NCBI GenBank assembly: GCA_018239705.1
Contig: JAFEGS010000016.1
Span: 1 to 10,021 of the forward strand
Source of the DNA: Verrucomicrobiota bacterium
GTDB taxonomy: Bacteria > Chlamydiota > Chlamydiia > Chlamydiales > FEN-1388
Direction of reading: 5' to 3'
DNA: 10,021 nt
In this document: positions 1 through 6,878 of the stretch, piece after piece
How the letters are laid out: each line of letters begins with the position of its first letter
Position numbering within the stretch: the first letter of the stretch is position 1
Notes under the pieces: model-generated
Seen by the model: the letters and a program-made list of their open reading frames with translations, nothing else
Told to the model about the DNA's origin: nothing
Databases searched by the model: none
Program-made: the position numbers and the translations under genes

Positions 1-26
1 ATGCTCCAAGTCATGTCGACATCAAA

Positions 27-3000
27 ATGATGAAGGAAAAAGCGCAGACACTTAAGGAACAAAGACAGGCATTCATCGAGCAGTTCAAAGGAGAAAAACA
101 GCAGCAGCTTATTAATCAGTACGGCAGCCTTGAGCATAGGGAAGCAACAAAAGAGTGGCACCAATTCGAAAAGGAGCTGCAAAGCCAAGTAAAGAGCTAT
201 GATCAGTACAAAACAAAATGGCGTTTTGCGATAGTAGAACCGTCAGAAACAGTGACCACTGGTTTCCACCCGCAATCAGACCCCAGAGCAACGCTGACCG
301 ACTTCCGCGGCTTCTTAACGGATGGGCATGGCAATCGCGATCCCCGCATAGTCGTTGAATGTGCAGATGGCCCTCCCATCCATATCAAATCGCCTAAAGT
401 GCGTCACGAATCAGGTCTCGCGATCTTTGGGAGCTCTTCTAAAGAGTGCGATATGATCCATACGTTTTATGAAAGCCTCGAGCAGAGAAGCGAGTTTGGA
501 AGGATCGTCCATGGGCATATGAAAGACACCCTTACGCGAAATGAGCCATTAGCCCTTGTAGGAATACGCGGACCTGTCATGCCTGCAGCGCCTAAAACGT
601 ACGGACTTTGCAAATCAACTCCTACCATACTTCTTGGCAACTCGTACAAAACAACCGTGTTCATTTCCATATACGAAGAAATCCTCCAGCCTCGTGTCTT
701 TCTCAGCCATGAACTCATCCACTTTTTTGTCCGCAGGGTCACCACCGACTATGTTTCCAACCCTCTACTCGATTTGCCAGAATACGTTCAGAAAAACTTC
801 ATGGATCTTTATAGATCGGAACAGGCGCGCTTGAGGGTCAATCCTCATCCGGTAAATTCCCTAAAATGGCGCTGTCACGAGCTCATGAACAACAATCTTT
901 TTACCATGCCGACCCTCTACTATCACCCACAGCAACAGGTCGGAGAAATTTTTGCCTACGGCTTAGAATACGAGCTCTTATTTCCGGGAAGCTTGCGCAG
1001 ACACTCCCCTGTCTTGGCAGACGCGTTTGATGAAGTGCTGCACACAGGTCGAAAACAGGCGCTCTCCTCTTCCAGTATTCCTCAACGCGACTCACAAACC
1101 TATTTTTCTATGAGCAAAGGCGCACAAACCATATCGCTTGCAGAGCTCAACATAGCACAAAATCTATCCCCTCTCCAGCAAGTATTAAAATGTGTCGGAA
1201 ATGGAATAAAAAAAACGTTAGAAATCGGGGGCAAGGGGCTAAGAATTATCAGCCGCCCTGAAATCAGCATACCGCTCACTATTGTTTTCGAATATGATCA
1301 CGAACAGCAAAATTCTCTTTTGAAGGCAATATTCAATGGCTTTGGTATATGGAGAACGTCGTTAATGAGCTTCGAGATCGTCAGCGCAGCTACGAAGAAT
1401 CCCTACATTGCGATCGCTCTTTCTACAGCCGTGATTGGCGCCGAAGTTCTCCCTGATGCGGAAACAATGCCTGGCAAATGTTTGCCACGCCCAGAAAAAA
1501 TCAAAAACATTTGTGGTGATAGTCCCTATGGCCAGTATCTTTATGCACAAACGCTGGAACAGTACGGCTATGGGATCATCATGGGACATATCCAAAAGGG
1601 TTTACGCACCCTAAACCCCGTTCGCTGGTGGAACGAGCTTGTAAAAGAAGACCTCAACGCATGCATTGACGCTCTTTGCCCAGATCCCGGGTTCGCCGAA
1701 TGGAAGCTGCACAGGGCCGAAGAAAAGCTTGCAAAACTTGAAACGTTTGTCGAAGACCATCTTACACCCTACATGAGACAGGTAGCCCTTGAACTTGAAG
1801 CTCTCGCCCCTTCCAGTCTCGCAGCGAACACTACTAATGGCGGATCTCTCTACATCCCTAATATGGAAAACCTCCATCCCACTCCTCGCGTGATACCTTC
1901 CGATGAGGTCTCTGTTAAAGAAGAGACTTTGCGCGCCTGCTCCCTGCCCTGGGAAGCTTGTACTGACAAGAATAGCGGCGTCACGACACTGACGACCTCG
2001 TTCGAAATCCCTGAAAACGAACTGGCGCTCCCCGAGGACCAACCTTTAGAGGGGGCAGTGGTAGGCACTGCCTATAGTTCCAATAACCTAACCGGAGGGT
2101 CTATTCCAAAGAGACCCTCTTTTCAAGAGCTCGCAACGGTCACAGGTGTGCACTTAGGGCCCGGGATCGGCGGAGGCGGAGGCATCGTCCTCACCTTGGA
2201 GAGCGGCGCCATGGTTACCCTATCCACAACAGGAAATGCAGTCATCACAGGCATTTCTGCCCCTCTGACCAAAGGATTTATAACAGCTGCAGGTACTGGG
2301 CTTATCTACGCTTTGCCCGTCGCTGCGGTACTCCTTGGCGTGCAGATGGCGATCAACGCTCGGGAAAGCAAAACGCAGGACCATCTGAAAAAAGATGGTA
2401 AAAAGGCAGAAATCGACCTCAACGATGCTAAAGCCCAGGTCCATCAATTTGATCACTTCCTCCACTTGTTTGAACAGGGAATCATTGACCCTGCGACCTT
2501 TGTTAGCAAGGTGAATGAACTGTCAGGCAAGCTCCACACAATCGCTAAGAACATGGACAAAAGGGGCGATTATGCAGAAAAACATAAGGGCGACTCAGAC
2601 TACTACTTCGATGCAAAATCAAAAATGCGGCAACTTGACAAGGACCTACATAAAATTGCCCAAGACGCTATTATTCGGTCTGATTTTGCACAAAAGCTCA
2701 AAGAGAAGCCGCTCCATGATCTTGTCGCCGAATGCAGCGCGTTCTTCAATAAAGGCTTCCTATCTATCCATGAAAGCCACCAGCAAGGTGCTTTGATCAC
2801 AGAGATTCATCAGCGGCTAGAAAGCAATCCCACCCTCGACGCCCTAAATCTTGTCGACCCTTTGGCGGGAAAGCCCGTCGCTATTTCCATCACTCCTCCT
2901 GAAGTTGCAAGACCCGACAATCTGTCAGTGAGTCAGCTCAGCTCAGAAAGACGCAGACACCGCGTAAGAGAATGGGCAAATGACATGGCTAATGCCTACG

Positions 3001-6000
3001 GAAAGTTTCGCACAGCTGCAGAAAATGGTGATCTGGGCGCGATGCAAGAGGCAGCGAAATGGATCAATATCTATATCAGCCGCACCGAAGGGGCGAAGGA
3101 TCAACAGGGAAACCTTGTCAATTTAAAAGACTATGAACTTCACAATCATAAACCTTGCAGGAACGCCGGCAGATACTATGCCAACTACATCACCGCAATC
3201 AGAGCAAACACAAAAGAGGCATTAACGACAGCAGAGAATGCACAAAAAGGAGTTGTACCGGATGGCGCCAAGCTCCTCCTCACTGTAGAACAATTGCGTG
3301 ACCAGAAGGTAAGCGCAGCATCCTCCTCCTACAATACGGGCCTCGCCACGTTCCAAAATCCAGATAAAGACGATGCAGAAAGAGATGCGGCATTTACTGA
3401 GACATGTAAAGCAGCGGAAGCCCTTGTAACGTTGCAATACAAAGCAGACTCTGCAGAAGAGGATCTATCCATCCAAAACCTCCTTGCAATGCGTCAAGAA
3501 GTCAGCCAAGAGGGCGGAAGCTACACCGGCTATCAAAGAGTGCGCGAACGGATGAAAGAGATCGCCCCTCATGTCCAAAATCTTCAAGAAGCCACAAAGA
3601 AATTGGAAGACCCTGCCATCAAAGAGGATAAACATGAGTGCGATACACAATACAATCTTGCCCTCTCAAGCGCTGCCAAGTTACATGAGCTTGGCCTGAG
3701 CGAGGAAGATCTTCAGAAACTTTTAGACAAGCCGGAGCTCGCGAAAAGCTATCTGCAATGGATCCAATCCCTTCCCACAGCCTACAGACACCCTGTGGTG
3801 CGCCATTACGAAGACAGGGTATTGCATCTCTTTTCAGGGCCTTCGGTCCGCGTGGGGCTGCATATCTTCAGCGACCTCCACCGCTATGAAGGATATAAGG
3901 AGTTAAAAGCTTTGGGCTGGGGCCTCTCCACTGTGCACTCCATCGCGCCAAATGCCTTTCCTGCAGCTGTCAATTACCTGGTGGCTTCCTATTATGGAGG
4001 TGAAACTCCTCTCGTTAAGGAAAAGCTCCTCCAAAACGTAGTCTCAGGTGTTAGAGACAATGCCTTTACGCACATGGCTCCCTTTGCAGACGCTCCTCTT
4101 GCTGCTTTGACCAATGTAGCCTCGCTCCAGGAGGCGTCCAGCCTGATGCAAAGCGCAAGCGCTATCGTTCAGCTCGCTGCCGACGTGCTGACCTATGTCG
4201 CAGGCGAAGAGCTCGCAGAACCCATCAATACAGCCTCTACGGCCATTTCCTCTGCCTCGAACCTCCTGTACAATCTCAACTTGGCAAACAAAGTGCTAAG
4301 GGCGGGATCTCTCGTCTCAAAAGTGCACGAATTAGGTCAAGGATGCGGCACTCTTGCCATGGCGGGCTTTGATCTCTATGAGCTCATGGCCACACATCCT
4401 CATGCATGGGGACCGGAAAGTGACTGGAGCTATGCCACAATTGTGAAGGCAAAAATCCGCCAGGCACTCCCAGAGCTGAGCGGCCACCTCCCCGAAAACA
4501 GCTGGTACTACGCAGGGAAGAATATATTTTCCACTGCGGCTTGCAGCGCCATTGCGACCTATAGCGATTCCGTTTCCATGCGCGGCGTGGCAGGCAGTTT
4601 CGGGTTTATGAACCTTTGCCACTTGTACCAAGGAAAATATGTCGACGATGCACTCTCAGCGATCATGATGAACTATAGATACTTCAGACACTACCTCAAG
4701 CAAGATCTCACTGACAGAGGAAACAGAGCCTTACATGCATCCATGCTCAACTTACGGTACTACTTGACAGGCGGCAACAACACTATCCAAGACTTTGCAA
4801 GCTCGAGCATTTATCGCATCAACCCCGCAAGCGATTCGAAGATTAGGGCAGCGGCAAAGCTATTTTACTTCGAAGAGTATGTCCTGCACACCTTAAAAGA
4901 AAAGAAGAACTGGGACGCCATCCTCAGTAAAACAGCCATCTCGTATACAGATGATTGTACCTGCAGGCTCTCCCAGCTGAACGTCGATGTGATCGAGTCT
5001 GTCAATACCATGCTTAGCCATTTCAGCGCCGCCGAACATAAGATGATTCCGACCGACCCAAAAGATCCCGCTTCAGTGGCTCTTGCTTATAGCTATGGCT
5101 CTAGCCAAGTGGTGAAAAAAATCAGCGAAATTGAAGCGATTTCTCGCTACTTTGACCATAAATTTTCAAAATTCTCCACTAAAAAACAGGAAAGAGAAAA
5201 AGAGTACATCGCACAAGTCAAAGAACAGATCCAGGCCATTAAATCAAAGCTTATTTCAAACTTCTGTATTTACCTCGCGAAGGACCAGATACATGTCCCT
5301 CCCCTCTTTGCCCTTCAGCTATTCGATGCCATTCCTGTTGAAGAGCGAGACGTCTTGCACTGGCTTGCCCTTGGCACCTTGATCCAGCAAGATCTAAAGC
5401 AGCATGAGTGGGATGATCAGGTGCATTTCCAAATGGATGCCCTTACCCTGTTCTGTTTCAAAACAATTGTAGATATTTTGGACAAGAAAAAAGCAGCGCG
5501 GCCCCAAATAGCTCAACCTGAGGTGAGTAATTTTGAAGACGAGATGCGTCGTAGCTGCCAAGCCTCCATCCAGATGCTCAGCTCATCGCTCGGCGAAAAC
5601 AGTGCAGCTCTTCCCGAAGAGATCACACCTCACACGAAAAGCTTTCTGCAGGTAGTTGAAAAGATCCTCTCAGGCTATGCCGGCCCGGTGACGATCTCTA
5701 AGGTCAAAGAGAGACCGCAAGAGCTCCCCAACATTGGGAACTCATGCTATATAAACGCGACGCTGCAGCTCCTTCTGCACAATCCAATGATTATTCAATC
5801 ACTTGATGCTATTAAGGCAAATGTATGCCGGAAAAACAAGACAAGAGCTCTTCCTCTCATCAATGCCTTGAGAGAGCTCTCTTGCAAAGCCCACATTACC
5901 CACTACGACCTCATGAAATTTCAGGCTGCGGCTGCTCAGTCCGGTCTCGATATCCAAACATGGCAGGAGCAAGATGCAGGGGAGTTTTTTGGCGCTATCC

Positions 6001-6749
6001 TCGACCTTCTTTCTGATGGAAATGACGAGCTTAAAGTAACAGTCTCCACAACAAATGAAACACTTGCGCAAGAAATACTGTTTGACGGAAGCATATTGAC
6101 GCGAACAGACGTTTCTGAATCCACGGAGCAAGGAACCATCCTGATTTCCCTGCATCTCCACCAAGAAACCGATGAAAAAAATACCCTGTTCGATATCCTT
6201 CAGCATGAATTCGGCAGTTGCCTGGTTGAGGATACGGGTATCCGGAGACAAAGCTCTTTAGTGGGCGATCCTGCGTACCTCTATTTTCATATTGCCAGGT
6301 TTACATCTGATACAGTTGTATCGAAAAAAGATCACCGTCCCATTGTCCTGCCTAAAGATGGTCGTATTGACCTTGCCCCCTTCTTTAAAGATCGAGGCTC
6401 TTGCCATGTATACGAGATTGTCGGCAAGATGAACCACATGGGAGTCATGGAGTCAGGCCACTACCACTGCGATATCTTGAAAGCAGATTCTGAGGCTAGT
6501 TCCCAATGGTACCACTGCAACGATTCTCGGATCATGGCCACCCAAAAATTTACTTGGGAAGATGACAGCGATTCATCCGCCTATATCCTGGCGTTAAAAA
6601 AGAGTACTGCCACGCCAGACACAGACGATCAAACCCTTACTGACCGATTTGCATCGCTCTCACTGCAAGAGGGTACACCAATAGACAATGACAATAGTTT
6701 CTCTGAACTTTTGCAGGAATTCTTAGGCCTTTCTCTACAAAATAAGTAA
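27..6749 (+). CDS. Giant multidomain protein with C-terminal USP (C19) deubiquitinase domain and N-terminal HExxH motif; 5' end uncertain
   Basis: At least 2240 residues, probably a secreted or surface effector that removes ubiquitin from host proteins. Residues 1-60 are charged and coiled-coil-like. H228-E-L-I-H232 is a zinc-protease signature, with E307 a possible third ligand. A hydrophobic stretch lies near 455-476, a Gly-rich run at 715-719 and a probable membrane helix at about 751-773. Long helical, charged segments fill about 775-1340 and 1690-1750, with Ala/Ser-rich helices between. The C terminus carries a USP domain: Cys box with C1907, QDAGEF box at 1982-1987, His box with H2145 and N2165. 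There is no N-terminal signal peptide, so type III export is possible but not shown. The start is doubtful: no Shine-Dalgarno precedes 27, and the frame stays open to base 3, so the real N terminus may be outside. Alternatively the start is coupled to an upstream gene ending in an ATGA overlap at 27-30. The USP identity is strong; the middle is unassigned. Confidence 0.9.
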   Translation: MMKEKAQTLKEQRQAFIEQFKGEKQQQLINQYGSLEHREATKEWHQFEKELQSQVKSYDQYKTKWRFAIVEPSETVTTGFHPQSDPRATLTDFRGFLTDGHGNRDPRIVVECADGPPIHIKSPKVRHESGLAIFGSSSKECDMIHTFYESLEQRSEFGRIVHGHMKDTLTRNEPLALVGIRGPVMPAAPKTYGLCKSTPTILLGNSYKTTVFISIYEEILQPRVFLSHELIHFFVRRVTTDYVSNPLLDLPEYVQKNFMDLYRSEQARLRVNPHPVNSLKWRCHELMNNNLFTMPTLYYHPQQQVGEIFAYGLEYELLFPGSLRRHSPVLADAFDEVLHTGRKQALSSSSIPQRDSQTYFSMSKGAQTISLAELNIAQNLSPLQQVLKCVGNGIKKTLEIGGKGLRIISRPEISIPLTIVFEYDHEQQNSLLKAIFNGFGIWRTSLMSFEIVSAATKNPYIAIALSTAVIGAEVLPDAETMPGKCLPRPEKIKNICGDSPYGQYLYAQTLEQYGYGIIMGHIQKGLRTLNPVRWWNELVKEDLNACIDALCPDPGFAEWKLHRAEEKLAKLETFVEDHLTPYMRQVALELEALAPSSLAANTTNGGSLYIPNMENLHPTPRVIPSDEVSVKEETLRACSLPWEACTDKNSGVTTLTTSFEIPENELALPEDQPLEGAVVGTAYSSNNLTGGSIPKRPSFQELATVTGVHLGPGIGGGGGIVLTLESGAMVTLSTTGNAVITGISAPLTKGFITAAGTGLIYALPVAAVLLGVQMAINARESKTQDHLKKDGKKAEIDLNDAKAQVHQFDHFLHLFEQGIIDPATFVSKVNELSGKLHTIAKNMDKRGDYAEKHKGDSDYYFDAKSKMRQLDKDLHKIAQDAIIRSDFAQKLKEKPLHDLVAECSAFFNKGFLSIHESHQQGALITEIHQRLESNPTLDALNLVDPLAGKPVAISITPPEVARPDNLSVSQLSSERRRHRVREWANDMANAYGKFRTAAENGDLGAMQEAAKWINIYISRTEGAKDQQGNLVNLKDYELHNHKPCRNAGRYYANYITAIRANTKEALTTAENAQKGVVPDGAKLLLTVEQLRDQKVSAASSSYNTGLATFQNPDKDDAERDAAFTETCKAAEALVTLQYKADSAEEDLSIQNLLAMRQEVSQEGGSYTGYQRVRERMKEIAPHVQNLQEATKKLEDPAIKEDKHECDTQYNLALSSAAKLHELGLSEEDLQKLLDKPELAKSYLQWIQSLPTAYRHPVVRHYEDRVLHLFSGPSVRVGLHIFSDLHRYEGYKELKALGWGLSTVHSIAPNAFPAAVNYLVASYYGGETPLVKEKLLQNVVSGVRDNAFTHMAPFADAPLAALTNVASLQEASSLMQSASAIVQLAADVLTYVAGEELAEPINTASTAISSASNLLYNLNLANKVLRAGSLVSKVHELGQGCGTLAMAGFDLYELMATHPHAWGPESDWSYATIVKAKIRQALPELSGHLPENSWYYAGKNIFSTAACSAIATYSDSVSMRGVAGSFGFMNLCHLYQGKYVDDALSAIMMNYRYFRHYLKQDLTDRGNRALHASMLNLRYYLTGGNNTIQDFASSSIYRINPASDSKIRAAAKLFYFEEYVLHTLKEKKNWDAILSKTAISYTDDCTCRLSQLNVDVIESVNTMLSHFSAAEHKMIPTDPKDPASVALAYSYGSSQVVKKISEIEAISRYFDHKFSKFSTKKQEREKEYIAQVKEQIQAIKSKLISNFCIYLAKDQIHVPPLFALQLFDAIPVEERDVLHWLALGTLIQQDLKQHEWDDQVHFQMDALTLFCFKTIVDILDKKKAARPQIAQPEVSNFEDEMRRSCQASIQMLSSSLGENSAALPEEITPHTKSFLQVVEKILSGYAGPVTISKVKERPQELPNIGNSCYINATLQLLLHNPMIIQSLDAIKANVCRKNKTRALPLINALRELSCKAHITHYDLMKFQAAAAQSGLDIQTWQEQDAGEFFGAILDLLSDGNDELKVTVSTTNETLAQEILFDGSILTRTDVSESTEQGTILISLHLHQETDEKNTLFDILQHEFGSCLVEDTGIRRQSSLVGDPAYLYFHIARFTSDTVVSKKDHRPIVLPKDGRIDLAPFFKDRGSCHVYEIVGKMNHMGVMESGHYHCDILKADSEASSQWYHCNDSRIMATQKFTWEDDSDSSAYILALKKSTATPDTDDQTLTDRFASLSLQEGTPIDNDNSFSELLQEFLGLSLQNK
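708..947 (+). other. Putative zincin metalloprotease motif region (HELIH ... GEIFAYGLEYE)
   Basis: Residues 228-232 read HELIH inside FLSHELIHFFVRR, a helix-compatible HExxH zinc-binding signature flanked by hydrophobic residues. Seventy-five residues later, GEIFAYGLEYE offers E307 (or E314/E316) as a third, gluzincin-type ligand on a predicted helix. The preceding segment (about residues 198-225: TILLGNSY, TVFISIYEE) looks like beta strands before the active-site helix, as in zincins. Secreted bacterial effectors such as the NleD/M91 group share this layout, but no family membership is proven here. HExxH occurs by chance at a low rate, so this rests on the motif plus its context. Confidence 0.5.
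2157..2354 (+). other. Gly-rich linker and hydrophobic membrane-like segment in the giant protein
   Basis: Residues 711-719 are Gly-rich, ending in five consecutive Gly (715-719). They are followed by a Thr/Val/Gly strand-forming stretch (720-745) and an uncharged hydrophobic run at about 751-773 (FITAAGTGLIYALPVAAVLLGVQ), long enough to cross a membrane. A highly charged helix (RESKTQDHLKKDGKK) follows immediately. It is the most convincing transmembrane candidate in the protein and would separate the HExxH half from the USP half. With no second clear membrane helix nearby the topology is open, and it could instead be a chaperone-bound or membrane-insertion segment. Confidence 0.45.
5715..6599 (+). 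other. USP-type (peptidase C19) deubiquitinase domain within the giant protein
   Basis: Residues about 1897-2191 follow the canonical order of a ubiquitin-specific protease. The Cys box reads LPNIGNSCYINATLQLLL, with nucleophile C1907 and N1902 five residues earlier, where the oxyanion-hole Asn of human USP7 sits. The QDAGEFF box (1982-1988) is the conserved QQDAxEF element. The His box reads SGHYHCDI, with H2145 as general base. It is followed by WYHCND, where N2165 sits four residues after W2161, the position of the third triad residue (Asn or Asp in this family). The domain ends with AYILALKK, like the usual AYxLFYxR final strand. Length is about 295 residues, near the family core size. 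No zinc-binding CxxC pairs were seen. All catalytic residues are present, so activity is expected. Ubiquitin versus SUMO or NEDD8 specificity cannot be read from the sequence. Confidence 0.93.
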
Positions 6750-6778
6750 GTGACAAGTACTTGCTACCACTTTATAGT

Positions 6779-6868
6779 GCGCCAAATAAGGTAGATTTAC
6801 CACCTGTTTGGCGCAAAATATGATTGCAATTTCCGCCAAACAGGGGTAAAATAAAGGTTAATTGGCGC
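6779..6868. repeat. Two 34-base palindromic units in tandem at 54-base period (four alternating CGCCAA/TTGGCG boxes)
   Basis: CGCCAA occurs at 6780-6785 and 6834-6839, and its complement TTGGCG at 6808-6813 and 6862-6867, with centres 28, 26 and 28 bases apart. Boxes 1-2 and boxes 3-4 therefore form two equal 34-base palindromic units, 20 bases apart, and both continue into GCAA. Boxes 2 and 3 also form a longer inverted repeat: TTTACCACCTGTTTGGCG (6796-6813) pairs with CGCCAAACAGGGGTAAA (6834-6850), with one bulged base. In RNA, pairings 1-2 plus 3-4 exclude 2-3, an attenuator-like arrangement. In DNA, the boxes would be four sites for a dimeric or oligomeric regulator. Confidence 0.8.
6824..6852 (+). 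promoter_or_regulatory. Predicted sigma-70-type promoter of the ATPase gene, overlapped by a palindrome box
   Basis: TTGCAA (6824-6829) as -35 and TAAAAT (6847-6852) as -10 are separated by exactly 17 bases. They match the consensus at four and five of six positions. The spacer holds the third repeat box (CGCCAAACAGG, 6834-6844), and the fourth box covers the region just after the expected start near 6859. A protein bound to these boxes would block polymerase, so repression, perhaps autoregulation, is the simplest reading. The start site is inferred from spacing only. Confidence 0.55.
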
Positions 6869-6873
6869 AAGGA
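6869..6873 (+). promoter_or_regulatory. Ribosome binding site of the ATPase gene
   Basis: AAGGA lies five bases before the ATG at 6879. It directly abuts the fourth palindrome box (TTGGCGC, 6862-6868), so pairing of boxes 3 and 4 in a read-through transcript would place a hairpin against the ribosome site. Confidence 0.7.
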
Positions 6874-6878
6874 AAAAC

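Noticed and set aside
1611..2042. 143-codon antisense open frame inside the giant gene
   Set aside because: No ribosome site or family resemblance; a shadow of the strongly supported + strand frame.
5799..6251. 150-codon antisense open frame across the USP domain
   Set aside because: Overlaps conserved USP coding sequence and shows no recognisable motif of its own.
6779..6814. Intrinsic terminator of the giant gene (GCGCCAAA/TTTGGCGC hairpin)
   Set aside because: The stem is followed by AAAATATG rather than a T run, on neither strand is there a T tract, and the same arms belong to the larger repeat array.
6807..6814. TTTGGCGC resembles the eukaryotic E2F site
   Set aside because: An eight-base match in a bacterial intergenic region that is explained by the local palindrome; nothing suggests this DNA enters a host nucleus.
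6820..6849. Nine-codon leader peptide ORF (ATG 6820 to TAA 6849)
   Set aside because: No ribosome site, and it lies upstream of the predicted transcription start.
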